NCBI GenBank assembly: GCA_002633005.1
Contig: NMRA01000019.1
Coordinates: forward strand, 222,557-286,556
Direction of reading: 5' to 3'
Length of the DNA stretch: 64,000 bases
DNA from: Phoronis australis
Lineage: Eukaryota; Phoronida; Phoronidae
Shown: positions 36,201 to 47,700 of the stretch, in pieces
Layout: each line of letters starts with the position of its first letter
How positions within the stretch are numbered: the stretch's first letter is position 1
Translations under genes and position numbers: made by a program
Notes under the pieces: generated by a model
The model's database searches: none
Told to the model about the DNA's origin: nothing
The model's input: the letters and a program-made list of their open reading frames with translations, nothing else

Positions 36201-37273
36201 TGCGTCATATAGTCTACAAAACGAACAAGGCGCAAGGATGACATTAAAAAATATGGCGTATTTACTTTCGACGCTTTAAAATCGGAATCTAAAGGGCTTA
36301 TGTATTGAACACAAAACTGTACTCAACGAAGTCGATGGAAACACGACCTGCTCTACGCTTGTAAGATTTGGCCGTTAGCGGTCCAGGGGCCCGCGTTACT
36401 CACGTGTCGTCTATTAGCTAAAGACCCATTAGATGTACAACGTTGAAAAAGTTTGTAATAACAGATTAACTTATGTCAGTTCTTGTAAAGCAGAGATGAG
36501 AGGCAAGTGTTCGTTTTTGCTGCCTAGTTCTGATCGTAAGGTACATTTCAAGCATTTCATAATGTGCAACGGTAAGAAACATCTTTAAAATTAATTACAT
36601 TAGCTTGATTTGATAACTATATGGATCAAATCTCCAGCGAACTGTAAACGAGTAGGTCTGGAACTTATAATTCTTCTTCCAATTTTTTTCTCGGAACCTT
36701 TTCCGTAAAAATTGTTACTCAAGTGAACACAGATATGAATTTCTGTTCATGTGATAAATTTTCAAGACTCAGAAAAAAAATTCTACAAAAACACCCTATT
36801 ACAATTTGTTGAATTTGTAAAGGATATTCAAGAACGCCACGAGTAAAAGTATTCAGTTCTTCACGGTTTTGTCGCGCCGGCATTTAGAAAGCAAAACCTG
36901 AACAAAACTTTCAACCGTAACGCGAAACGACGAGCAAGAGGACAATTTAATTAAAGTGATTGAACCTTTGTTTTCCCTAATCAGATTACACTGCACAGCA
37001 ATTTCAAGACGTTACAAGATTAACTCACGCTACTGGATGTTGCCTATCGACAGTGCAACTATAGCATTGAAATCAAAGTAAATGCGTAGTAGCTTGTAGA
37101 CACCTTTTTCACGCAATCGTCATATTGCAAAGAGCCTCCATTTGGATTTTGAAAGACAATGAATTCCTCGCCTAATCACACTGCATAACGCAATTTTCCA
37201 CGTGCCTCGTTATATTAATGTCTCAAATGCTTGTTGTTGAAACCAAAACGAGGCTTTTTTAAAATGTGATCAA

Positions 37274-37515
37274 GGGCCCGTACCAACAAAACTGACTTAG
37301 CTAAGACAAACCTTAAATTTTAAGAGAAGACTTATTAAAATTTGTCTAGATACCGTTTCATGAAAGAGATCTTAAGTTTGAATTAAGTTTTTGATAAAAG
37401 TTTTGTCTTAATTTTATCTATCTTACCGGATGTGGAAGTTTCAATGTATGGAAGTTAAGGCAAATCTTAGACTTAAGTCAAAAATGAACTTAAGTCAGTT
37501 TCTTGGAACGTGCCC
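37274..37515 (-). mobile_element. MITE copy 3 (full length, reverse orientation)
   Basis: About 242 bp, the same family as 35952-36200 but inverted: left end GGGCCCGTACCAACAAAACT, right end TTTCTTGGAACGTGCCC. CAAGG occurs at both borders (37271 region and 37515 region) and may reflect a short target duplication overlapping the terminus. Confidence 0.83.
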
Positions 37516-37908
37516 AAGGTCTATAGTGTTCTATATAATGCAAGGTGATACTTGGTTCAACACTGTTTCAGTCTATCCTGAGATCCACAGGACTTTGAAT
37601 GACTATTGACAAAACAGAGGAAAATTTTCCAATTCCAAATGATGTATAGTTCCACAAATAAATAGGCTTGTGCGATAGAAACATTTTTTGTGTTGTAAAC
37701 TTTAACTGAAATAAACGTTTTTGCTGATAAAAAGAGACCAAATAGAAGAAGTTGGAAATCGCATGAGAGGAAATCGAAAATGATACATAGGAAAATTCCA
37801 AGACCTGAATCCATGTACAAACAGCAATGGTAAAAACTGCAAGCATATATTTCTAAATCATGACTTTATTTAAATTATGAAATCATAATATCTCCATTTC
37901 AATTTTAT

Positions 37909-38143
37909 TTACAAGACACTAAACAACTTATTTTGATTCTGGACACAAGGCCTAATTGGACATTCTGCATTTTTACCAGTACACCAATCATCGTAATTAT
38001 GAAGACAATCTCGCAAACAATTAAACAGATTATTAAAATGTCCATATTTAAGACACCTAATGTTATAATTCGGATGGCTTTGCGTGTCTTTTGTGTTTGA
38101 CGCATTGAACAACAAGAATTCAGAGTAATTCAACCAAAGCACT
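37909..38143 (-). other. candidate terminal exon of a cysteine-rich protein
   Basis: An open frame on the minus strand encodes a C-terminal region with six cysteines spaced C-x11-C-x3-C-x7-C-x6-C-x4-C, including CLRDCLHNYDDWC and CPIRPC. It ends in TAA at 37909-37911. AATAAA words overlap the stop and recur near 37866-37871, as at a gene's 3' end. There is no ATG; an acceptor-like ACCAG precedes it. I found no upstream signal-peptide exon and recognise no family. The length alone is within chance; the cysteine pattern and polyadenylation words are the only support. Confidence 0.28.
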
Positions 38144-38501
38144 GGTTACTGATTAAACTAAAAGACATTTTCAATCATAAAACTTTTCCGAGCTCTCTAT
38201 ACAGCGATGTATATACAAATGTACATTTAAAGCAAGTGAAAAATTTATACCTTATTGCACTATCCATGTTGTGTACAATAAGTTTTCTACATCCGTTCAA
38301 AAACAGGAACATCTCAGTGACAGTTCACCATTACCGACACGATTGCCATATTTACACATGTGAAAATTGTATAATCTCCGTGTTAAATAGGCGTGTAACG
38401 TACACACGTTTCCGCACTTCTACACAGGTTCAACAGGCCGCTATACACTAGAGACAATCACTGCAGGCTGCGCAGGTGAAACCTGCATCTCCTTTACTGT
38501 T

Positions 38502-38657
38502 CATAGTCGGATCCAGGGGGTCAAGGCGGCCCGGACCCCCCCTTTCCCCTTGATTGTAGTGATAGAAAATATAGAGTTTTAAGATTGTTGACTTAACCCC
38601 CTTTTTAAAAAAATCCTTAATCTAACCCCCCTTTTAAAAATCCCGGATCCGCCTCTG
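38502..38657. mobile_element. hAT-like miniature element
   Basis: A 156-bp element ends in CATAGTCGGATCCAGGG on the left and, as complement, CAGAGGCGGATCCGGGA on the right. The CAG-GGCGGATCC terminus is common among hAT-derived miniature elements. CTGTT flanks both sides (38497-38501, 38658-38662), shorter than the usual 8-bp duplication. Inside, a roughly 26-bp block (TAACCCCC, then TTTTAAAAA, then TCC) is duplicated. Confidence 0.6.
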
Positions 38658-39025
38658 CTGTTACCGTTGAAAAGGGAAATCAAGATATTAGCTAATTAAA
38701 ATTAACTGAGAGTTTAAAAATGAGATAACCGTATCAATACATTTGCAAGGCTAAATTTTAGAAGGACTGATCACTAAGTCTTCTGATTTTGTCATATCAT
38801 TGAAAGGGAATTTTTGAGAGCGATCTCATAACTAGGGTAAATGTCTAGTTTAATTTTTCGGACTTGACAGTAGGAAATGCATTTTCATGGCAGTGACGTA
38901 AACACTATAAACGAGCAATTTTACAAAAACAGATCACAGTTCGATAGGAAATCTGGCACGAGTTCCTTTGGTCTCACGGATTTTGGGAACCTGAGTTGCG
39001 TTCTGTAGAACTCAAGAGACTGGCA

Positions 39026-39296
39026 AGCAAAGCTAGACTGGTGGCGATATATTGCGAAAACTTGCGTGGTCTTGCGTTTTCGTGATTTTTTTGCGAGAAC
39101 GGAAAGCAGCTTTCTTTGATCTCTGTTATTTAATAGAGGAAATTGGTACTCAAAATTCGGGACCCCTATAAGCGGCTCTGTCCGGAAATTTCATCATCCT
39201 GGCGCACGTTCCTTGGACGCGATAACCTCTCGAAAACGCAAGACTTCGCGAGATATCGCCATGCATTACAAACGAAGCACATTATCACTCTAGCTT
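39026..39296. repeat. small foldback repeat
   Basis: The left arm (39026-39082: AAGCTAGACT, GGCGATATATTGCG, TCTTGCGTTTTCG) is the inverted counterpart of the right arm (39231-39296: CGAAAACGCAAGA, TTCGCGAGATATCGCC, ACTCTAGCTT). The right arm carries about 20 bp that the left lacks, and the left has about 10 bp extra. It is related to 33886-33990. Confidence 0.6.
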
Positions 39297-39542
39297 CCTT
39301 AGTATCGTTTCTAGTAAACGCATTTCCAACATCACATTCATCCATCGATCCACCAGCTCAGCATTCTTCTGCAGGTTATCGCAAGGTGATTATCTCACTC
39401 CTTTTGTACGAAGACACAATGAACACGTGTTCAAATGTATTCACTTAAGATCCAAACAATGCTTAGAACATTGTAACATCTTTGTTCAATTTTACGAATT
39501 TTTGAATCTCGCATGGATGCAACATCATCTGAAGTAAGAAAT

Positions 39543-41102
39543 CTATGCGTTTCTTATTGGACTTCCTTTTAAGTCTAAAAAGTCCATTTCATCCAAATTT
39601 GTCATGTAGAGATTGTTTGGTTTTGGCTTGTGATAACTGCCTCCATTGAACGTTCTTGAGCTCGAGCGAGACGCTTGGAATCGCGTCTTGCGTTTATGAA
39701 TCAATTGCATAGCAACGATAGTAATTATTAGCGTCCCCAAAAATGTTCCAGCTATGGCGCCTATGAATTGGGTTAAGGTAAAGTAAGTCGAGTCAAAAAT
39801 GGAGGATGACATCTCCGAGCGGTTACTTGTTTGAACCATGCCGTCTAAGCGTTCGTCGCCGTTAACGCGCGGAGATGTGGCGTCAGCCTTTCCGCGGCGG
39901 GTTGACGTCGAAAACAACGTGGAGGACGACTGAACAGGTGAGCTCGTGTCACGTGCCGGCCACGTAGTTTGAGATGGACCCCGTTTAGGCCAAACAAAGT
40001 TCATATTCAGTGTCACTTCGCCAGCACTGTTGCTTGCCAAACACTTGTACGTGCCCGTTCTGGCGTCAGAATCCAAATTTAAAATTGCTACATTTTTCAC
40101 ACTTTCACCCTCCTTGCTGGCGGGTGGTGGATTGAACCTAACCTTCTGCCCACCGGGATTAACCCAAGTGATGACGGGTGGCGGGTCACTTGCAGCCCCG
40201 CATTTGAGATAACCTCTATCACTTTCAATCTGTACGTCTATTTCGTCAAACTTCGGAAGTTCACATTTAAGTTCGTATTGTTGGATTCTGTCAAACGTTC
40301 TGTCTCGAAATTTAGAAGGCGAAGCGCACTTGGGTTGCAACTGATCTTCGAAGATCCTTCGGTGGCTGTCGTAAAATATCTTAATCCAATTTGTATCGCA
40401 GCTACAATGCAGCGGATTACCACCGAGGCGGAGAACTTTAAGATTTTTAAAAAAGTCCTCGATTCGTGGTTCGAACCGTTCGATTCTATTATCATCTAAC
40501 CACAATCGCCTGAGACTTGTGTTCAGGGGTCTCAAAACGTCTGCTGGCAGTACATCCAACGTACATGAGTTTAAATACAATCCGTTGGTCGACAGGCCTC
40601 CAAAGGCATTTCTATCCAGTTCTAATCCTCCGTTGCCATTTAGGAAAAGATCCGTCAGGCTTAGACCTGCAAAGGTATTAGCCTCGATCAAACGGATTTT
40701 GTTGTCACTCAGATCTAGTAGTTCTAATTCTACCAAATCACTGAATGTTCCCGGACTAATAACTTCTATTCCACAGTGATTCAAGTACAACTTCTTCAGA
40801 GATCGAAGTCTTGTAAAATTGGACCGCTGCAGAAGCGTGTTTCTGAAATTATTTTTTAGCAGATACAACGTTTCTGTGTTGGATGGAATACCGTCGGGAA
40901 TTCGGTCTAAGTTTTTATCGTTACATCGAACTACATGAACGCTACAAAGACACGCGCTGGGACACGCGTCTGTTGCCGTGGCAATGTAGAGAAGCAGGAA
41001 AAGTAAAAACGACGCAATTCGAGATGGTTGCGACGAAGTTATGGAACAGTAGTGCATCGACGTGAGGGGCCCGTGAGGCTGCAAGACATCAGATAACGTC
41101 AT
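39543..41102 (-). CDS. LRR-Ig single-pass membrane protein (AMIGO-like layout)
   Basis: An uninterrupted 519-codon frame from ATG at 41100-41102. It has a hydrophobic signal segment at about residues 29-46 (SFLLFLLLYIATATDA; a second Met at 16 may be the true start), an LRR N-cap with Cys 47, 51, 53 and 60, about six leucine-rich repeats (76-220), an LRR C-cap NPLHCSCDTNW with Cys 233, 235, 259 and 280, one C2-type Ig domain (Cys301, Trp313, DARTGTYKC ending at Cys354), a Ser/Thr-rich stalk (about 375-440), a transmembrane helix (about 446-468, FIGAIAGTFLGTLIITIVAM) and a short basic cytoplasmic tail. Sequons are at Asn95, Asn194 and Asn427. The layout and length match adhesion or guidance proteins such as AMIGO, which also have a single coding exon; LINGO, LRRN and Kekkon relatives differ in repeat number. 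Orthology is not established. A surface adhesion or receptor role is inferred. Confidence 0.93.
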   Translation of the reverse strand: MTLSDVLQPHGPLTSMHYCSITSSQPSRIASFLLFLLLYIATATDACPSACLCSVHVVRCNDKNLDRIPDGIPSNTETLYLLKNNFRNTLLQRSNFTRLRSLKKLYLNHCGIEVISPGTFSDLVELELLDLSDNKIRLIEANTFAGLSLTDLFLNGNGGLELDRNAFGGLSTNGLYLNSCTLDVLPADVLRPLNTSLRRLWLDDNRIERFEPRIEDFFKNLKVLRLGGNPLHCSCDTNWIKIFYDSHRRIFEDQLQPKCASPSKFRDRTFDRIQQYELKCELPKFDEIDVQIESDRGYLKCGAASDPPPVITWVNPGGQKVRFNPPPASKEGESVKNVAILNLDSDARTGTYKCLASNSAGEVTLNMNFVWPKRGPSQTTWPARDTSSPVQSSSTLFSTSTRRGKADATSPRVNGDERLDGMVQTSNRSEMSSSIFDSTYFTLTQFIGAIAGTFLGTLIITIVAMQLIHKRKTRFQASRSSSRTFNGGSYHKPKPNNLYMTNLDEMDFLDLKGSPIRNA

Positions 41103-41699
41103 CCTCTTGAAATCAGTGCGTACTCTCTGTCGTTCACTTACCTATTCATTATAACATCAAAGTTTTCCGTCAAATTGCCCAGACAGTTTGCCAATAAATA
41201 GTTATGGAATACCTTTAAGACTTCAAGTTGGCAAGAAATTTAATTCCCTTGTTTCCTTTTCACTTAACTCTCCAAATTATGATGCAGCAATTAATACTGG
41301 CAGAGGCGACACCGATCCAGGGTATCAAGAGTCTTGTAATTAAAACCCAATTGTCTCCGCCGATGTTTTCCAGCTGACAGTATGTTAAATCTGTGTTGTC
41401 TGGTCGGTGCAGTATGCATGTACATATTCATCAGATTAATACCGATATTAAAATGACTTGGTTGATAACTCTGAAAACACGTGCAGTAGCAAGGAGCAAC
41501 ATCAAGAATGTTTTAACAACTCGATGTGTATTTCGTTGATAAGACAGTCTTCCAATGTTCCGATGTGTCCTCGCACTGATGTAAACAGAACACAAATCCT
41601 TCAACAAGGCTATTAGCCGAAATAACTGTTTATACACTGATGCCACCAAACGCAAACTGTGAAATCATTCGGTATCCAAGGCGGTTTCACAGCAGCCGA

Positions 41700-41740
41700 C
41701 AGCAAGCGACAAACTATGCATCCAGCCACGATTTATACAC
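41700..41740 (-). promoter_or_regulatory. putative TATA promoter of the LRR-Ig gene
   Basis: The minus strand reads GTGTATAAATCG with TATAAA at 41732-41737. A start about 30 nt downstream would leave a 5' UTR of about 600 nt, or a spliced leader, since a GTAAGT donor-like site lies near 41142. Motif seen; function inferred. Confidence 0.35.
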
Positions 41741-44700
41741 AACCTCTCGCTCATCCAAACACTCTATGAATGACGTATTTCTTCACTTACAGGAACTTGG
41801 TATCTTTTAATCTCCCCAAAAGTTGCGGTAGACTCAAAATGAATGACTTCACTGGTTTGAGAAAAGCCAGAAACCAGCAAGATTCCAACTATCTTACTCA
41901 ATATTCTCTGAATGCTTGTTGTGGTGTTCTGTTAGACTGGCATTATGACCATTTGGCGGCTGTATCCGGCACCAACCAAATGGCTTATCGGCGAGATTCA
42001 ATAAACTGCGGCCGAGTGTCTCCAACTACGAGTTGGAAAACGCATTTATTAAGAAGAGTGGGCACTTAGATGCGTCACATATGATCCTCAGTCAGATAAA
42101 AAGGCACGCCTGTCATTGCATACGCGTGTTTTGTCCCTAAATATATCGCTCCGCTTATCGGGTTAAAATTTTGTCGTCTCTGGTCACACCGCGCTGCGTT
42201 GCAATGGCCGTCTTGTCAAAACGTTGTCACGCTATGAATGTGGGATTGACAAAGGTAGTCGATCAGATTACTATCTTCCACGGAGGGCGTCCCGTCATCA
42301 CACTACGACAAAACAGATGGCTTACTCAGTATGATTGGACGACAACATCCCGAGTAGACAACATCACACTTGACGAACTTATTTCCTTCTTATTAACAGT
42401 TTTGAGTACTGCATGCGGTTGATACTTTCAGTTCTAATTTTACCTTAGAAGTCCGGAATTTCCTGAAAATAGAATAAAATTCAATAAAATATAATGAACT
42501 TTGAAATTCAGAAAAAAATATACAAAGGGATCATTCAAGATCGTGTTTTGTTGGATGCGTTCTTTTCCGAGAAGAATTTGGCAGAGTCTAGTGGCATCTA
42601 CATACGTCTGCCGCAAAACAGAATAATGCATTGCACATACCACGTTAACTTAACAGATAAGCATAAGTACTACATGCTATATCGTAAAGAACATTTTCCA
42701 CGTTTATCTAAAAACGGGTCAGATTGCTTCATTAATTAATGGCTAACAAACCACTGGGCACTTTTCCCTCCTGGGAGTATTTCGATTTTGACCTCTGTCC
42801 CCCGGAATGTTATTACGAATAGCAACCAACACGCATCCAACATAACCTGCTTGCTTGATGAATCAAGGCTGTAATGAAATTTCTACAGATCAGAGGGAGG
42901 TGTCTTCCGCGAAAACAAAGTTAAGCCTATAGATACGTTCGATCCAACATATGAGTGAAAACCATAGCAGATCTTAGCCTTCTGCACTGGTCGTCGATGG
43001 ATTTTAGTTGGCTTGAGTGAAGTGACTGGTAAAATAATTCAATTGGAACTCGTCACAGTTAATTAAAACAAAAAATAACGAGATCATCTTTAGGAGCATT
43101 GAGAGTTCACAATCGGTTCTTGTAAAAGTTGAATTGATTTAACCAAGTCCTTGGTGGAAAGTGGATTCCCGATGTGTAAATCTAATCACAGAATTAGCCC
43201 AGTGATAGCTTATCACGGATTGTACACGTTCGCATCAAGGGGGCGCATGTATAGTAAGGCACAGCAGAATCTTAAGAGGGTGAACACCTCGTAATACAAA
43301 TGCTACAGTTATAGTCTGAAATGTGAGAATTAATAAGAACAATGCGTTCCTGGTAGACCTATGCCCTTATGGCTAATATTTCATGGTTTATTCGGAAATT
43401 GGACAATTAGTGTAGACTCGCAAGTCTAAGCACTCGGCGTCAGTTTTAGAAGACATTTAGCTATATTGCCAGATTTTCTCATCTGGCAACACTTTTTTAT
43501 AATAACTTTATATCCACGAGTAACTTAAAAGCACCGAGAACACAGCCACCATAATGTTTATACAAATGAGCCACAATAAAAATTGCATTAAAATCCCACG
43601 TATCTAGATCATGAAAAGACTCCATTAATTACAACATTTCCATACACAGTTAGTACTCCATCGACAGGCCGTTAAGACGGCGTTTTTCATTTGCCTATTG
43701 TTACTGCCCTGGGGTTGACCAACTCCACAAGTAGCCTACCAAACGAATCCTGGGTAAAATTCGAATTGTAATCGACTGTTCCAACTGTCTTGTTCCACTG
43801 TAGAGGAATGGACCTGATTGGCAACAATTACACAGCACGCTGGAAGATGGATGAATTCTAAATGTTGAGTCAGGGTATCATCCTTCCGTTATCTAAGTAC
43901 TGAAGTAGACGTTCTTGCCGTTTGACACCCCTGATATTAGGACTTGTAACTGATAAGTTGAAGTTAGAACAAGTTATCTCTAATCGAGAGATACAAAGTC
44001 AAGAATCCAGGTACATTGGAAGCGCCACGACCAGTCGTGATACAGGTGAAGTGAAGGGTCTTAAAATCAAATTAATCACCAAACGAAAATCGATTTGTAA
44101 GCGCCGAGGGAGTCTCGAACCTCATTCTTAAATCAACATTGGATTTCTTGTACAAAAAGGGAGATTAGCGTGGCACACCTCACGGTGCCGACCCGTGTTA
44201 TTTTAGTAGGGATATACAAGAATGCTCACATTTGCTTACACGTTTGTTTACAAGAAAGTTCAGGCTTTGACACTTTAATTATGATATAGGAGTAAAAATC
44301 GATATAACATGCTCCAGCTTTTATCATAAAGTGGTTTAATTGACCACAAAGGTCTTTGTTAATTTTCAATTTGTTTGCGTTCCAGTGCTACGAACAAGGA
44401 CCGGTTGACGTATTTTTATATCTACTATTTGCGTACCACAGGGCTACCATGTTTTACAAAAACAATCGATTTGTATTTTGACCAGAACATCCAAAATATA
44501 TTTTCTACGAATTCCTGACATACACGACATCCACTAACAACACCACGTTGTTGAATAATTCTGTCACCGTTACTATAGTAATTAAACGTAACGTGAATGA
44601 CCACTTATCTTTGATGGAAAGCAAATAATGACAACGTAGAATGTTGTCTTCAGTAATCGCCGACGTATATATCACTCAGTCAGTTACCTTCACAAACTGA

Positions 44701-47700
44701 GCGCCAACGAGTGGCATTTATAAATCACAACTTCAAAAGGTATAAACAAAATTTCGAACAGGTAATGGTGTAATAAGGAAAACTAAAAATAACTCAGAGA
44801 TTACACGCTTCCTTTACAAGAGCGCGCAGATCTAAGAAGGACAAAATAAGATACACATATTGAGACAATTGTGAATACAATACACACTACAGCTTCCGCA
44901 GACGAAAGATCCAAATTGTATCCGTAAGCTGCGACCACATCCTACCAGGTGGTGAGCACGAGGACAGAGCTCAGAGAAGGCAATACACTACATTATTAAT
45001 AGAAAAAAATGCCAAAATAAAACCCGAATGAGGGGCTTGGAGAAAGAATTGAATGTAGATTACGAAAAAATTGAAAAAAAAGAAAAATGTGAAAACCAAT
45101 GTGAAATTCGTTAATAGTACTAAAATTAGTCATAGAGTTAGTTAAAATCAAGACTGATCCATTATTGCAATGCATTTCGGTCGAAAAATCATCTTTCTTC
45201 TTCTATGAATACGTTGATGTATAAACACATTGGTTACTAACATTTGGGTGTCTTGGTCTTACCTGAAACGGTCAACAAAATTCCCACGCTGTGAAGTTAT
45301 CAACGGACTTCAAGAGAATTCAGACAAATTGCCACCCAGGCACCACCAGACCACAGTAGGATTAGCAAAATGCAATGACCAAGTCAACATACATGTAGAA
45401 TGACAGTCATCAATGCTCGCCGGACCAGCTACTGTCTGCTTTTAGTTTATGTATTCACTTTACGCCGTCTGGGTAATATTGCTAATAGTTCAGTGATAAG
45501 GAGCCTGGACGATTCACGCTGCGCAGAGACATTGCTCACAGTTGAGCGAAGGTAGAATTAATTTCAACAAACATCTAAGTGGTGGTTAATAGCGCGTAAT
45601 GATACATAATCCTGGCATATTCTTAATCTAATAATTCGATAGTCCTGGAGGAAGCCGCGTCTCTATACGCCACGGCGTCCCCGTCATACGAGTCTCACAA
45701 AGATGTATGCATTTTTGTTATTACGCATTGCTATGTTACACAACATAAGGAATGTGACTCTATATTTAATATCGAATTAGTACAGATTATCCAAGAATAC
45801 AATGAGTCGATTTTTCCGCAATTTAAGTAATTAGATTGGCATACAGACTTTGTGTCGACAATATTAATGCTGTCACCGAGTTTTGTTATTCACCTCCGTT
45901 CCTCCATGTTGGAGTCAGTGGTCTTAGAAGAAACTAAAATACACTGCGTCCACATAGTCTGATAACTGGTCGACGGCATTTTCTTACAAATTACTGGACG
46001 CTCTTACACAACATTAAAAAATATCAGTTTTACGCCGCATGAAGTTGTCAATACAAAACCATGCCGGTTTAATTGGCAAACCGTAAAGATGGTGTATAAT
46101 TTGGGACGATTTAAAGCACCAAGCATATTTGTACTGATAAGAGAGAGGGGGAGGAGGAGGAATATTCTTCAACAATCCTGTAGCATATGGATGATGCTGA
46201 CATGCAAGAATGAGACGAACCGATAGCCTGTTTTCTCAAAGCAACATCATTCCACCAGTTTCTAAATCTGAGGTAGAGTAAATTCGTTTTAGCAATTTTC
46301 ACTTCGGGCAATAATTAAACTAACTCATTTTAATCCCTGTCTCTTCACTGAGTGTTTATAATTAAACCTCCTAAAGTATTTCAACCTCTTAAATATTTAA
46401 ATATGGTCGAGCAAACGCAAGGTTTCTAGACCTTAGGGAATAACAGCCATGTGTTTGACGTTATGTCAATTACGTCACAGGTTCTAGCTAGTAATGGTTA
46501 TATTGTGCTAATAAGTTAAGCATGCTGCGACGGGGCTAATACTGTAATAATCAATTTTAACATGTCAGGTAATGTACTAAACTACAATACCCAAAAGCTG
46601 GATTGAATAAGTTAAGTTTAAAAACTGCTTGTCCTCTGAACGCAATCGAAGACTACAAACTGTTGTGACTGGAGAGCATTGTGTTTGAAGAGTTCTGTCG
46701 ATGAAGGAGAATCGCAACTCATCAGTGTCTAGAGAACAACAGCATTGGTAATTGCAGGTACATTCAAATATGAAGTCGCCGATTTAAATAAAAATTATGG
46801 ATGTGCTTAAAATTTTTTACCCAAAAGAAACACACACATTCCAACATTTCCAAAAAATATTTTCACGAACACGAACTAAAATTTCAATAAATACAATCAT
46901 TGGTACACGTTTAAATAATACCACTGCGAGGGTAACTTTAATTCGCTCATGGGGGTCTCATTTGGTTCAAAACGTGTTAGGGATCCGCACAGCTGTTTCT
47001 TATATAGTTTAATTCGTAATCAGCCAACAAAACAGTATGGTAAACCACGTCGCTACTTATAGTCTAAGTAGTCAAAATTTAACAATAACACTGAACTTAC
47101 GTCGTTTGGCTAGCCTGAAACGGTCTTGCTGAAGACACGCACGCAGTCAGTAATTTTTATAAGTAGCTGCATGACTGCGGCTTCCGCTGTACAAAATGGT
47201 TACGACATTGTACGTCGAGTGTACACAGCGCACTGGCTAAAGTCTTAAGCTAATAGAATAAATAGGTTGAAGTAAAAGTAATGATTGAATAGTTATATTG
47301 AAAGATCGTTCCTTGTATGGTCTCTCCGCCATTATAAACAATCACAGCTACTCACCAAAATAGACTCCGGTCCCCAGATGTCTCGTAACCCGCAGCAAGG
47401 CGTTAACTACTACTGCGGTCATCGTTACAAGCTCTAAACAGCTATCGCGAATAATACGCAATACGGCCACAAGAAAAACTATTAAGGTATCAAATGGAAG
47501 CGCGCCCACCTCACAATAGACAGTGTTTTCCCTTCGACGGTGAAGTCTTTGACACTCTATTGTAAATTACGCGAATAGATCCGAGCGTGTAGATTTTGTG
47601 TTAGCAAGAAACGGGAAGAGATGTCCAGCTTGTGTTCAATGTTTGTTTGAACACACTGACGTTATCAATTAGGAATCACAACTTACAGCCAGGTTGTGTT

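Larger units (their letters stand above)
28098..37908. other. gene-poor region downstream of PRADC1
   Basis: No gene is firmly supported. Contents noted: a possible minus-strand exon at 29519-29767; CTCF-like CCACTAGGGTGC at 29853; a hAT-like terminus CAGGGGCAGATCCAGG near 30646; two 42-bp direct repeats at about 31171-31250; an inverted repeat at 31438-31502; a TCTCGCGAGA-rich repeat fragment at 33886-33990; a GC-rich palindrome GGGGCGA...TCGCCCC near 34225; a probable transposon remnant at about 35545-35850 (GGCGCC-rich, ending CCTACGCCTATGAC); and two MITE copies. Confidence 0.5.
38144..39542. other. intergenic region downstream of the LRR-Ig gene
   Basis: It holds a hAT-like miniature element (38502-38657) and a foldback repeat (39026-39296). 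No coding exon is supported. I saw no AATAAA on the minus strand close behind the LRR-Ig stop codon, so the gene's 3' end is not located. Confidence 0.5.

Noticed and set aside
38236-38451. Plus-strand frame opening with a signal-peptide-like MKNLYLIALSMLCTISFLH
   Set aside because: A hydrophobic start is easy to find by chance in AT-rich DNA; no promoter, poly(A) signal or homolog supports it.
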